DNA of 64,000 nt from Acetivibrio sp964564015 (GCA_964564015.1 CAZLZR010000014.1:24788-88787); one strand, 5' to 3'. Counted from the stretch's first letter, positions 26,788-36,407 are shown. Program-made: numbers and translations. Notes: generated by a model from the letters alone, not told the origin.

Positions 26788-28590
26788 CTACTCCAATGTT
26801 GAAAAATAGTCTCTTACCAAGTCCTTCATCCCGGAAGGGATCTGCGCCTCACCCAATCCGGCCATAGCCTCATCCCTATATTCTTCATACACTTCATTAT
26901 ATGGTACTATACCACCCTCTCCAAGCGGTACACTTTTTACATCCGTCCACTGACTTTGTCCGCTGCCGCTCTTTGTCCCATTGACCTGGGATGTTTCCGA
27001 ATTGCCCCCCAAGCGCTTAGGATCATAAATAGCCTCATACTCTTCCTCATTTTTACCACCAGGTTTTTTGCCAGCTCCTGACGATCCGCCTTCAGAGTAC
27101 CCTGCATCTTCATTAGTGGAGCCATTACCTGCCCCACCACCTTTACCTGCTCCGCCATTTCCACCATTGCCAGAGCCACTACCGCCGCCCTGGTTACCTG
27201 AATTTCCGCTGCCATTCTGGTTACCCTTACCACTTTGGCCACCTTGGCCACTCTGTTCTCCCTGGCCACCCTGCCCACCTTCACCGTTCTGCCCGCTTTG
27301 AGAACCTTGGCCGCTATTGCCTGACTGATTGCCCGACTGTCCTGAAGCGCCTTGCTGACCTGACTGATTACCTTGCAGGCCAACCCCGCTTTGTCCGTCT
27401 CCACTCTGGTTCCCTGCCTGCTGTCCACTACTTTGTGCGATATTCACGTTCATTCCTGCCTGTTTTGATATTTCGTACTTTGAACTGTTTATCGCTTGAA
27501 TCAACCGGTCAATAGAGTTATTTTCACTCTGCTGCGCTGCGGTTAAACTTCCTGCACCGTTCTCCACCGAATTCTCCAAATCCTTTGCCAGCGCATCAAG
27601 ATTATTCTCAATGGAATCATTATTTTCTGATTTCATGGCGTCAGACAAAGCGGTCAGATCCTCTGACAGCTTACTGTCCGATACTTCCCCGGCAGCTTCT
27701 TTAAAATGTTCTGCCAATTCATCCACATCTTTCTTCTGCGCACTTTCAAGCTTTTCCTTAATATCCTCAATGGCATCTTTAATTCCTTCAGCATCTCCAT
27801 TTTTAAGGGCATCACTCAAATCTTTCGCCAGTTTGTTGCCCGATAGCTTTTCGGAAATTTTTTGAAGATCCTTGTTAGCTTCACTGTTTTTTAATTTGTC
27901 CAGTTCATGCCTTGCTTTCGACAACGATTTCAACGCATCCTCTTCATCCTTTGAACTGTTTAAATCTTTCAGCAGTTGATCCACTTCTTTATTCAACTCA
28001 TTTAGCTTTTTATCGGAAAGCATGGATGACTTTTCAATACCTTTACGCTCTTCGTCCAGCTTTTTTACCTGGTTTTTAGTTTCGTTTATTATACCTTCTG
28101 CTTCGTCCGCCTTTTCCCTGGCTCCGGTTGGAATTATCAGAGTTACAAGAACCATTAACAAAATTGTAATTCCTATAAATATCTTCAAAGTCGGAATCCT
28201 TATGGGATATAAAGCTTTGAAATTGGCATTTGAAACTGCTCTTAGGGCATCCTCCCTTTGCATTTTTGCAATAGGCGAATCTTCATGCTGAAGCTGATAT
28301 GCTGTTACAAGTCGTTCCTTTAACCCTAATGAGTCTCCTATCTTTATTGTCTTTTGAGGTTTCGGTCCTAGAAAAAGCGATGCTGCCAATGCAACCAGAA
28401 TTATACCTGAGTATATTCCAATAAGTTTTGTCTCAACATATGTGATGGGAAAAAACAGCGCCGTTATTGACAGTATCAAAGACAGTACGCCGGCAAGAAT
28501 AAACGCATATGTCCAGCACAAAAAAGCATTATTGAGATGTATTCTTCTACTCAAAGGTCTTACGGCCTTGAAAATATTTTTTACGTCCAT
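26788..28590 (-). CDS. Membrane protein with coiled coil and Gly/Ser/Gln-rich disordered region
   Basis: 600 aa from the ATG at 28590, which follows AGGAGGAG; the open frame extends six codons further to a TTG. Two helices lie at about residues 25-70 and a third at about 135-155 (IFIGITILLMVLVTLIIP). A long charged coiled coil follows (about 160-365). About 375-510 are of very low complexity with repeated GQSGNQSG, GQGGQ and GSGNGG. The end is acidic and contains VPYNEVYEEYRDEAM. It is similar in plan to DUF4175-like proteins of MoxR operons, but I do not recognise the family with certainty. It ends 51 bases before moxR; that gap has a TA-repeat. Confidence 0.8.
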   Translation of the reverse strand: MDVKNIFKAVRPLSRRIHLNNAFLCWTYAFILAGVLSLILSITALFFPITYVETKLIGIYSGIILVALAASLFLGPKPQKTIKIGDSLGLKERLVTAYQLQHEDSPIAKMQREDALRAVSNANFKALYPIRIPTLKIFIGITILLMVLVTLIIPTGAREKADEAEGIINETKNQVKKLDEERKGIEKSSMLSDKKLNELNKEVDQLLKDLNSSKDEEDALKSLSKARHELDKLKNSEANKDLQKISEKLSGNKLAKDLSDALKNGDAEGIKDAIEDIKEKLESAQKKDVDELAEHFKEAAGEVSDSKLSEDLTALSDAMKSENNDSIENNLDALAKDLENSVENGAGSLTAAQQSENNSIDRLIQAINSSKYEISKQAGMNVNIAQSSGQQAGNQSGDGQSGVGLQGNQSGQQGASGQSGNQSGNSGQGSQSGQNGEGGQGGQGEQSGQGGQSGKGNQNGSGNSGNQGGGSGSGNGGNGGAGKGGGAGNGSTNEDAGYSEGGSSGAGKKPGGKNEEEYEAIYDPKRLGGNSETSQVNGTKSGSGQSQWTDVKSVPLGEGGIVPYNEVYEEYRDEAMAGLGEAQIPSGMKDLVRDYFSTLE

Positions 28591-28610
28591 AAGAACTCCT
28601 CCTGACAATT

Positions 28611-29468
28611 TTACTTAACCGGTTTGAGTTTCCATGCACTTAAGAATATTAGCAATGCTGACGTAATCAAATCAAAACCCAAATTAATTATCCATGGCTT
28701 TATTACTATGCTAACGCCGGCAGTACTTGATGACGCTATACCCAAACCGGATAAAACCATGTCGCTTGACAATGTGTTTTCAATTACTGAACCAAATCCA
28801 AAAAGCGGATTTGAAAACAGAAAAGCTACAATCTGATAATACTGAGGCGTAGACGCAAATCTATCCACAAAAAAGAAATATAATAGCATTACTATATATG
28901 TTCCTATTGTTAGAAAACCAATTGTCAAAAAAGACATCACTATTGAAACTATGGTCTTCTTAAATATTGTTGAATAAAATGTACCCAGGCTTCCAAGCAA
29001 TAATGCAGTTCCAATATAAAACAGGAATAACCGCAGCAAATCCGTAGGCTTAACACCTCCAAACAGGAATACTATTCCCATAATAGGCAATGAAGCAGTA
29101 ATCAGCAGTAATACATGTGCTATGGACACAACTATCTTTCCTATAACAACCTTGAACGTGGAAAAACTTGTACAGAGAAGCAGATCTAAAGTCTGACGCT
29201 CCCTTTCACTGCTTATTGCGCCTCCAGTTAAAACAGGAGTAATGAACAGCAGTAAAAGGAATTGAAAAAGAGCAAGCGTATTATATGCATTAATTGCCAC
29301 CCTTGGGTTAAAACTCTGAAATCCCCTCATACCCAGTTGGTTATTTGCCAAAAAATACAGAAATACAACCAGGAGAAGAAAGCCAAGATATAGAGAGATC
29401 AACACAGGGGCTCTCCATCCCCTCATTTTTGTTTTTAATTCCTTTTCAATTACGGGATTCATTTGCAT
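28611..29468 (-). CDS. ABC-2 type permease
   Basis: 285 aa, about six membrane helices. The segment GGAISSERERQTLDLLLCTSFSTFKVVIGK is characteristic of ABC-2 permeases (split here across the loop after helix 2). The start codon lies inside the end of the ATPase gene (23-base overlap), with GGAGGAG before it. It pairs with that ATPase. The substrate is unknown; co-operon VWA proteins suggest an envelope role. Confidence 0.88.
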   Translation of the reverse strand: MQMNPVIEKELKTKMRGWRAPVLISLYLGFLLLVVFLYFLANNQLGMRGFQSFNPRVAINAYNTLALFQFLLLLFITPVLTGGAISSERERQTLDLLLCTSFSTFKVVIGKIVVSIAHVLLLITASLPIMGIVFLFGGVKPTDLLRLFLFYIGTALLLGSLGTFYSTIFKKTIVSIVMSFLTIGFLTIGTYIVMLLYFFFVDRFASTPQYYQIVAFLFSNPLFGFGSVIENTLSSDMVLSGLGIASSSTAGVSIVIKPWIINLGFDLITSALLIFLSAWKLKPVK

Positions 29469-30390
29469 TTTCTTCTCCTCCTATCAGATGCATGAAAACA
29501 GATTCAAGGTTTTTTTCCACCTCGGTAAATGAAACAATCGGAATCTCATTCTTTATTGCAGCCTTTAAAATTTCAGCCATTACTTCATCAGATCCGTTAA
29601 AATCCGCTTCGAGATAATCATTGTGAACACTAACCGTCCCAACAGAAGGCTGTTCCTTCAAAAGTTTTACCGCCCCATCAAGCTCTCCTAATACTTTTAC
29701 ACGTATAACCCTGCTATGGGATGTCTTTTGCATTATCTCTTCGACGGTGCCACTAATAACCATTTTCCCTCTTTCTATTATACCAATGGATGTACATAAC
29801 TCAGCAAGCTCCGGCAATATATGCGAACTGATGATTATAGTTTTGCCTAAGTCTCTCAGTTCTTTGAGCACTTCCTTCATCTCAACCCGGGCTTTCGGAT
29901 CAAGCCCTGATGCGGGTTCGTCAAGAATGAGCAGCTCCGGGTTGTGTATAAGGCTCCTTGCGAGGCACAGCCTCTGCTTCATTCCTCTTGACAGGTCATC
30001 CACATAAAAATCTTTCTTCTCTGTCAGATTCACTAGTTCAAGCAACTGGTCTGTAATCTTTGGCCTCTCACTTTTTTCAATACCATATACTCCAGAGTAG
30101 AAATCCATGTACTCCGTTACCTTTAGATCATCATATACTCCAAAAAAGTCCGGCATATATCCGATTTTGTTTTTAAATGATACCGGACACTCCAATATAT
30201 CCATTCCGTCAATAACTACTTTTCCACTAGTAGGTTTTAAAAGCCCCGCCACAATTTTCATTGTTGTTGTCTTACCGGCACCATTTGCACCTACAAAACC
30301 GTATATATGACCCTTACCGATTTCAAGCGATAGATTATCAACGGCCTTAAATTTACCATAGATCTTAACAAGATTTTCTATAATAAGCAT
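29446..30390 (-). CDS. ABC transporter ATP-binding protein
   Basis: 314 aa from the ATG at 30390; the open frame starts 13 codons earlier, but this ATG overlaps the upstream stop as TAATG, a usual coupling signal, and matches the family start (MLIIENLVKIYG). Walker A GANGAGKT, signature LSRGMKQRL, Walker B LLILDEPASGLDP. The C-terminal 90 residues form the extra domain of ABC-2 type ATPases. It drives the permease encoded next. Confidence 0.92.
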   Translation of the reverse strand: MLIIENLVKIYGKFKAVDNLSLEIGKGHIYGFVGANGAGKTTTMKIVAGLLKPTSGKVVIDGMDILECPVSFKNKIGYMPDFFGVYDDLKVTEYMDFYSGVYGIEKSERPKITDQLLELVNLTEKKDFYVDDLSRGMKQRLCLARSLIHNPELLILDEPASGLDPKARVEMKEVLKELRDLGKTIIISSHILPELAELCTSIGIIERGKMVISGTVEEIMQKTSHSRVIRVKVLGELDGAVKLLKEQPSVGTVSVHNDYLEADFNGSDEVMAEILKAAIKNEIPIVSFTEVEKNLESVFMHLIGGEENANESRN

Positions 30391-32927
30391 TACCTTATCA
30401 CCCCACTCAGACTTATTTCCGGTTTCCACATATACTCGCTGCGCCCCATGGATTCATCAATATTGATATTGACTTTAAGCTTTATTTCGTTAATTTCATT
30501 TATATAAGCACTCAAATCACCTTGGGGCTCAAATACGTCTTCAACGCTCTCCCAATCCTTTGTTTTATTGTTGAACACGAACAACTTGTAACTTGAGCCA
30601 TCTACTCCCTGTACTTCACCTGATTGTGCATACTTTTCCTTCATATATTCAGGGATTGAAGCTGACCAGTCAATTTTAAATTTATCAACAAGCATTCCCT
30701 GCGGAACATCAAATTTAAAGAACGCCTCCGTATCATTGTAAGCAACAATACTCTCGCCGTAAGCCCCTTCAAAACCTATGCCATCACCGCTTTCAAATAC
30801 TGCATTGATAAAACCTTCAGGTATTTCAACCTTTTTACCCTTCTGGAAAGTTATCTCGTGGGCAGAATATACAACATTTGTATTAAAGGACTTTGCTTCC
30901 TTACCGTTTACTTTTATACCATAATCAATTTTATCAAAATTCAGGGCAATGAACGTTACCCCTCTATTGTATAAATCGAAAGAACCATTTAGCGTCGCGA
31001 CTTTATCAAATATATTTTCCAGTGCATTTCTCTTTCTCACTTGTTCTTTCCAGTCTTTAGGTAATGCAGCATTATCCATGTCGTACCATCTGATATATCT
31101 CGAATTTAATAACTGATCATATGATAAAAATATACTTTTATCATCCATCGGAATTCTGATTTTTTTCTCTTCACCCGGAAGCATGTCTCCAACATCAATA
31201 AATTTTCCACCTACTGCGACAAAAGAATCTTCAAAAGCAAAACCTGTATCATTTTTTATTACAGCAGAAAACTCTTTGGAATTTATATCAATATCACTGA
31301 TCAGATTACCATCATATTCTTGAGTTTGCTTTGCTGCCATAACACAAGGCTCCCATATTCCCACATTGTACATCTCGTGTTTGATAGGTTCACCTGCATA
31401 AACTTTACTTTTAACTACTGCATTTTTATAGTCCTCTTCACTGTAACCGTTATAGCTATAACCATAACGATAATCATCTTCACGGTTCACTTCGATTTCA
31501 TAATCATCTTTATATTCAAGCGTCATTATTCCCCACTTGTTGTTGAAAGCTGCTGCGGTAGTTTGTATTTCTGCTTTTTTATTCGTGGAATTAAGATTTA
31601 TTATTGAGAAATTATTTAATACTGCCGTCGTATATCTTGTTCTAAATCCAGCCCCATAAATTATACCCATGCACAAAAACGCCAAAACAGGTACTATAAC
31701 CCAGTTTAGATCCCTTTTATCCCGCCATTTCAAATAGAGATAAATTAAGGGGCCAACAATTAAAATATATATGGCGATAATTATCATGAGAGCATTATAT
31801 GGTGGTGTCTGTTCCTCAGGCACCTGCCTTGCAATTGAATCAAAGTCACTATATCGTCTTCCGTATATATTTGCTACCTGGTTATAATCATTATGACTAC
31901 TGCTGTCTAACAGCTCTTTCCACATATCACCGGTATTTTCCCATACTGAGACAGGACTTAAGGTCGGATCAAAGGCAAAAAATAATATTACACCATCTGC
32001 TTTTTTATAGGTTACAACAAGAGGTGTAACTTCATCCCCCATCAGGATTTTACCCTCCCCAACTTTTCCTGTAGATATATCAACCAACGCATCCGGTGCT
32101 TTTTTCCCCGTCAGTTTTTCCAGTTCCTCAACCAGCGATTCCTTTTTATTTTCGAGCAATTGAAAGGGTTTAAGAGCTTCTCCGAGACCTGAATAAACTT
32201 TTCTTCCGTTTGTTCCTCCGGCAAGCACCAGCGTTTTACCCCCGTCTACCCATTTTTCAAGTGCCTCCAACTGCTTCTTCGATAAAACAGAAGTATCAAA
32301 GTCTGCTATTACAATATAGTCTAATGCATTCAATACCTCAACATTATCAGGCAAGCTTTCCTTATCAAGCCTGAATAACTCTGCAGGCCTTTTGCTGAAG
32401 GTTTCCTGCATCTTCACCTCTCTCGGGTCAGTATTATTAAGGTTTTCAGCAATTATCAACCCATTTAATGCCATAAGTTGATTGGAGGCATCACTCAATG
32501 CACCTATTGTGGGATTTTCGGGTGAGATAAGCTTTTTAAATGAATAATCAAGCACTTTTATTTTTTTGCCTTTACTCTCAATTATAACCTGCACCTTTCT
32601 ATTGGCTGTCCTGACAGGAACATCCAGCGCCAGTTCCTTGGTAGACCCCTGCGGCAATTCAAAGGGCATAGCATAGATTGCTTTTGTCCTGTAACCGGTG
32701 TCAATAACAACCTGGGCCTCACCGGAAAACCCGTCTCCCTTATTTACAAGAGTTATATGAAACCGTGCTGATGCTCCAACTCTCATTACATCATCATATC
32801 CTGCTTTAACGCTCATATCCACACTATAAGGTGCAGCATACACAATAACCGAAAAGTTCATTATTAATACAGAAACAACAAAAACAAGAAAACAAAATAC
32901 ATTCCTTCGACCCGCCAATTTGAACAT
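30390..32927 (-). CDS. Large exported membrane protein heading the MoxR/VWA operon
   Basis: 845 aa. A signal or anchor helix (FCFLVFVVSVLIMNFSVIVYA, with one break at the end) is followed by a beta-sandwich domain, then a glutamine-amidotransferase-like part (LDYIVIADFD, GGKTLVLAGGTNG). Two helices lie at about residues 378-398 and 405-424, and the rest is beta-rich. The plan resembles the BatD-like and VWA-free partners found in MoxR clusters, but no exact family is certain. Ribosome site AGAGGTGATTTA. It is the first gene of the operon and is coupled to the ATPase by TAATG. No convincing promoter was found in the 363 bases upstream. Confidence 0.75.
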   Translation of the reverse strand: MFKLAGRRNVFCFLVFVVSVLIMNFSVIVYAAPYSVDMSVKAGYDDVMRVGASARFHITLVNKGDGFSGEAQVVIDTGYRTKAIYAMPFELPQGSTKELALDVPVRTANRKVQVIIESKGKKIKVLDYSFKKLISPENPTIGALSDASNQLMALNGLIIAENLNNTDPREVKMQETFSKRPAELFRLDKESLPDNVEVLNALDYIVIADFDTSVLSKKQLEALEKWVDGGKTLVLAGGTNGRKVYSGLGEALKPFQLLENKKESLVEELEKLTGKKAPDALVDISTGKVGEGKILMGDEVTPLVVTYKKADGVILFFAFDPTLSPVSVWENTGDMWKELLDSSSHNDYNQVANIYGRRYSDFDSIARQVPEEQTPPYNALMIIIAIYILIVGPLIYLYLKWRDKRDLNWVIVPVLAFLCMGIIYGAGFRTRYTTAVLNNFSIINLNSTNKKAEIQTTAAAFNNKWGIMTLEYKDDYEIEVNREDDYRYGYSYNGYSEEDYKNAVVKSKVYAGEPIKHEMYNVGIWEPCVMAAKQTQEYDGNLISDIDINSKEFSAVIKNDTGFAFEDSFVAVGGKFIDVGDMLPGEEKKIRIPMDDKSIFLSYDQLLNSRYIRWYDMDNAALPKDWKEQVRKRNALENIFDKVATLNGSFDLYNRGVTFIALNFDKIDYGIKVNGKEAKSFNTNVVYSAHEITFQKGKKVEIPEGFINAVFESGDGIGFEGAYGESIVAYNDTEAFFKFDVPQGMLVDKFKIDWSASIPEYMKEKYAQSGEVQGVDGSSYKLFVFNNKTKDWESVEDVFEPQGDLSAYINEINEIKLKVNINIDESMGRSEYMWKPEISLSGVIR

Positions 32928-33121
32928 TAAATCACCTCTAAATATAAAGTTAGACTGTTATTTGACCTAAAAGGTTTCGCCTGTAATCCATTATCTATCT
33001 ACCAAATATATTCGATTCTTACATTTATCATATTGTAACAATATTTATTATATTAGTAAACCTTTATACAGGATATCAAATATTAACTATTTATAAACAA
33101 CCTTGTGCTGCATGCAATTTT

Positions 33122-33164
33122 ATACTATTCTTCTCAAAAAGTTTGTTATTTTAGCAAGTATTTT
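33122..33164 (-). repeat. Fragment of the 3'-end repeat family
   Basis: This stretch (CTTCTCAAAAAGTTTGTTAT and the following TTTAGCAA) matches the hairpin half of the repeat found at 39557-39709 and 54690-54800. It lies downstream of the transketolase genes, as the other copies lie downstream of genes. Confidence 0.5.
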
Positions 33165-33176
33165 AAAAATAAAAAT

Positions 33177-33219
33177 ATGCCCGAGCTTTGAATTTTCCAA
33201 CACTTCAAAGTCCAGGCAT
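33177..33219 (-). terminator. Terminator behind the transketolase genes
   Basis: Arms of 16 bases at each end of this interval pair with three weak positions. On the minus strand they are followed by ATTTTTATTTTT. A second, shorter hairpin (33283-33297), followed by TTTTTTT at 33265-33271, overlaps the stop codon of the upstream gene, so termination may happen in two steps. Confidence 0.75.
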
Positions 33220-33232
33220 GTTTAACCAGGGA

Positions 33233-33250
33233 ATAGCTGATATCAGCTAT
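33233..33250. other. 18-bp perfect palindrome between two terminators
   Basis: ATAGCTGATATCAGCTAT is its own reverse complement. It lies between the stop-codon hairpin of the transketolase gene and the longer terminator. It could be a protein-binding site or simply part of the terminator structure. Confidence 0.5.
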
Positions 33251-33290
33251 ATAGAAAAAACTAAAAGACCCAAAAAAAGCCGGGCATAAT

Positions 33291-34235
33291 TTATGCCTTT
33301 TTCAATGCTATAGCTTCTTTTGCCTTATTAACAATATCTTCAGCAGTCAGACCGTACATCTTAATCAATTCATCCGGTTTACCCGACTTACCGAATTTGT
33401 CCTGAACACCTACCATTTTTACAGGTACAGGATAATTTTCAATCAGCACTTCCGCTACCGCGCTTCCAAATCCACCCATTACGGTATGCTCCTCGCATGT
33501 AACAATAGCGCCTGTTTCCTTTGCTGCTTTAATAATAATGTCTTTGTCAATCGGTTTAATAGTATGAATATTAACCAACCTTGCACTGATTCCCTGACTT
33601 TTCAGCTGCTCAACGGCTTCAACAGCTTTTCCTGTCATATACCCTGTGGAAATTATTGTTACATCAGTACCTTCCGATAAGGTAACACCTTTGCCTAATT
33701 CAAATTTATAAGTGCTTTCGTCAAAGAGTACCGGAACAGCAAGACGTGAAAGCCTCAAGTATACAGGACCGTCAATTTTTGAAGCGGCAATAGTTGCCTG
33801 CCTTGCCTCCACCGCATCAGCCGGGCTGATTACAATCATATTCGGGATGGATCTCATCAAAGAAATATCTTCTATAACCTGATGGGAAGCACCATCCTCC
33901 CCAACAGTCAAGCCTGCATGGGAGGCACCTATCTTAACATTTAGTGCAGGGTAACATATGGAATTCCTTACCTGTTCAAACGCTCTTCCAGCTGCAAACA
34001 TCGCAAATGTACTGGCAAAAACCACTTTACCACAGGAAGCAAGTCCCGCAGCAGCCGACATCATGTTTGCCTCTGCAATTCCCATATTAAAAAACCTTTC
34101 AGGGTATTTTTTCCTAAAAACCTCAGTCTTTGTAGACTTTGAAAGGTCAGCATCCATTACCACAATCCTGGTATCCTCACCTATCTCAGCCAGAGCATTT
34201 CCATAGGCCTCTCTGGTAGCTATTTTTTTCTGCAT
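33291..34235 (-). CDS. Transketolase, C-terminal subunit
   Basis: 314 aa, about the usual size for the C-terminal half of a split transketolase (pyrimidine-binding plus C-terminal domain). FNMGIAEANMMSAAAGLA holds the conserved glutamate that activates thiamine diphosphate, and GASHAGLTVGEDGASHQ is typical. It begins four bases after the N-terminal subunit stop, with GGAGGTATAATTAA as ribosome site inside the previous gene, so equal production of both subunits is expected. It acts in the non-oxidative pentose phosphate pathway in the cytoplasm. Confidence 0.94.
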   Translation of the reverse strand: MQKKIATREAYGNALAEIGEDTRIVVMDADLSKSTKTEVFRKKYPERFFNMGIAEANMMSAAAGLASCGKVVFASTFAMFAAGRAFEQVRNSICYPALNVKIGASHAGLTVGEDGASHQVIEDISLMRSIPNMIVISPADAVEARQATIAASKIDGPVYLRLSRLAVPVLFDESTYKFELGKGVTLSEGTDVTIISTGYMTGKAVEAVEQLKSQGISARLVNIHTIKPIDKDIIIKAAKETGAIVTCEEHTVMGGFGSAVAEVLIENYPVPVKMVGVQDKFGKSGKPDELIKMYGLTAEDIVNKAKEAIALKKA

Positions 34236-34239
34236 TTAA

Positions 34240-35082
34240 TTATACCTCCATTCCAGCCAAAACTGCATCCAGTTCAGCTTTAGCCTTTTCTGCCTGCTCC
34301 CTGTCAGGAGCTACACCATGCCATCCGGCTTCATTTTCCATAAACGAAACACCTTTACCTTTTATTGTCTCAGCAACAATCATCGTTGGCTTACCTTTGG
34401 ATTTTTTCGCTTCATTTATCGCCTCAATAATTTGTAAATGGTCATGACCGTTTATTGCGACAACTTTCCAGCCAAAAGCCTTGAACTTCTCCTCAACAGG
34501 TTCAGGAGACATTACATCACTAATATTACCATCTATCTGTAAATGGTTATGATCCAAAAATACTATAAGGTTATCAAGCTTATAATGTGCAGCAGCCATT
34601 AAAGCTTCCCAGACTTGACCTTCCTGAGTTTCACCGTCACCTATCAGAGCATATACATTACTGTCTTTATTGTCGATTTTTCCAGCTATAGCCATACCAA
34701 CAGCAGCAGATATACCCTGTCCCAGAGATCCTGTTGACATGTCAACTCCAGGTACGTATCTCATACTGGGATGTCCCTCTAAAAAGCTGTCTATCCTTCT
34801 GAATTTTGGTAATTCCTCTTTTGGAAAAAATCCTTTCTCAGCTAGGGCTGCATATAGAGCAGGAGAACAATGCCCCTTTGATAAAACAAATCTATCCCTG
34901 TCTTCCCACTGTGGGTTCTTTGGATCAACCCTCATCACATTAAAATACAATACTGTAATAATATCAGCACAGGAAAGTGATCCGCCCGGATGACCTGATT
35001 GGGCATTATATACTTGCTCAATTATATGTTTCCTCAAAATCACAGAGCACTTTTTTAACTCTTTTATCTGATCTTCGTTCAT
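34240..35082 (-). CDS. Transketolase, N-terminal subunit
   Basis: 280 aa. The N-terminal half binds the thiamine diphosphate phosphates and metal: GDGETQEGQVWEALMAA with a following LDHN is the GDG-N motif. QSGHPGGSLSCADI and SKGHCSPALYAALAEKG are family marks. The start follows TTAGGAGATGTATC. It forms the enzyme with the protein encoded next. A weak promoter (TTGTAG, 17 bases, TAGTAT) can be seen in the gap upstream. Confidence 0.94.
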   Translation of the reverse strand: MNEDQIKELKKCSVILRKHIIEQVYNAQSGHPGGSLSCADIITVLYFNVMRVDPKNPQWEDRDRFVLSKGHCSPALYAALAEKGFFPKEELPKFRRIDSFLEGHPSMRYVPGVDMSTGSLGQGISAAVGMAIAGKIDNKDSNVYALIGDGETQEGQVWEALMAAAHYKLDNLIVFLDHNHLQIDGNISDVMSPEPVEEKFKAFGWKVVAINGHDHLQIIEAINEAKKSKGKPTMIVAETIKGKGVSFMENEAGWHGVAPDREQAEKAKAELDAVLAGMEV

Positions 35083-35186
35083 GATACATCTCCTAAGAAA
35101 AATTTTTTCGTAATTAGTATACTACAGTGAGTAGTTTAAGTCTACAAATACTCTTCTTTTTTTAAAATTTATACACGTGAAAATCC

Positions 35187-36092
35187 TCAGTCATAGGTTT
35201 TAAAGCCCTCTCCAAGTACCTCCCTGACATCTGCCAATATTATAAATGCACCTTGATCAACACTTTTAACTATATTCTTGAGCATGGATATTTGCCCTCT
35301 ATTTACAATGCAAAGCAACACCTTTTTGTCATTACCTGTATACATCCCTGTTCCATCCAGCGCAGTTACCCCTCTGTCCAAATCCGTTAGAATTCTTGAT
35401 GCAATTTTGTCAGATAGGTCCGAAATTATAAAGACCGCCTTTGCAAAATTAACTCCTTCCAATATCGCATCTATTACTTTTGAACTTATAAACAACGTAA
35501 CAATAGCATACAATCCCAGTTGAAAACTTTTAAATACTACGGCTGCAAGTATTATAACACTGGTATCAATAATCAGAAGTGTTTCACCCATTGTAAATAC
35601 AGGTATAAAATCAGAAACAATTCTTGCTGCAAGATCGGTTCCACCTGTAGTAGCACCCGATTTGAAGACGAGACCCAAACCTACTCCCATTAAAAAACCT
35701 CCAAACAGAGAGTAAAGCAGTATGTCCTTTGGATAAATGAGACCCTCAGCCTCACCAAGGTAGTTTTTTACAAAGACGTTTGTAAATGGCTCAGTAAGAT
35801 CAATAATAACCGATAGTAGTACTGTTCCAAAAAAAGTCTTCATAACAAACTTTTTTCCAACAAACCGCATCCCAAGTACAAACAGCGGAACATTCAACGC
35901 CAGCATGGTTATCCCCACCGGAAATTTACCTTTGCTTATGTAATAAAAAACTGTAGCAATACCACTGACTCCTCCCGGTGCAATCTTATACGGAACCAAA
36001 AAAATATTTATCGAGCCGGCTGTTATTATGGAACCTATAACAATCATTAAATAGTCTTTCCAATATTTTGACATTTTCTCATTTAAACTCAT
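35187..36092 (-). CDS. YitT-family membrane protein (DUF161 plus DUF2179)
   Basis: 301 aa. Five to six membrane helices in the first 210 residues begin with DYLMIVIGSIITAGSINIFLVP and the family motif APGGVSGIA. The C-terminal 80 residues are a soluble DUF2179 domain (GVTALDGTGMYTGNDKKVLLCIVNR). The family is common in Firmicutes; its transport role is not established. Start after AGAGGTATAAAG. It reads toward the transketolase genes with a 104-base gap, probably as a separate unit. Confidence 0.88.
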   Translation of the reverse strand: MSLNEKMSKYWKDYLMIVIGSIITAGSINIFLVPYKIAPGGVSGIATVFYYISKGKFPVGITMLALNVPLFVLGMRFVGKKFVMKTFFGTVLLSVIIDLTEPFTNVFVKNYLGEAEGLIYPKDILLYSLFGGFLMGVGLGLVFKSGATTGGTDLAARIVSDFIPVFTMGETLLIIDTSVIILAAVVFKSFQLGLYAIVTLFISSKVIDAILEGVNFAKAVFIISDLSDKIASRILTDLDRGVTALDGTGMYTGNDKKVLLCIVNRGQISMLKNIVKSVDQGAFIILADVREVLGEGFKTYD

Positions 36093-36194
36093 CTTTATAC
36101 CTCTGCCAAATATCTCAAATTTATTTTATGTTTCCCAAACATTATAAAATTCATCCGGTTTACTGATTTTAAGGTAGGTGTATATTGTTTAAGT

Positions 36195-36355
36195 GGAGAA
36201 AAATATGGAAGAAACATTGTGAAGCAAGTTGTAGAGCCTGTTAATACGACGAGGAAAGGGAGAGCATTGTCTGAGCGAAGCGAGTTTTGCTCGACCCCGA
36301 GGAGTATTTACAGGCTCTAGACTGCGTAACTTAAGTTTCTGGAATATTTTTCTTC
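36195..36355. repeat. 161-bp imperfect inverted repeat (MITE-like)
   Basis: The outer arms (GGAGAAAAATAT near 36195 and its near complement ending at 36355) and the inner arms TAGAGCCTGTTAATAC (36232-36247) and GTATTTACAGGCTCTA (36304-36319, 15 of 16 paired) make one long foldback. The 56-base middle is G+C-richer than the surroundings, with CGAAGCGAG and CTCGACCCCGAG. It lies between divergent genes and has no coding capacity. A miniature transposable element or an abundant intergenic repeat is likely. Confidence 0.6.
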
Positions 36356-36407
36356 ATATTTATTAAATGCACCCTTTTAAGGCTTAGATAATATTAACCA
36401 ATCTACT

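Noticed and set aside
27068..27301. Proline-rich plus-strand frame
   Set aside because: It is the complement of the Gly/Ser/Gln-rich coding region on the minus strand and has no ribosome site.
27068..27430. Possible CRISPR or tandem repeat array
   Set aside because: The repetition comes from codons for G, S, Q and N. Units are irregular and there are no unique spacers of constant length.
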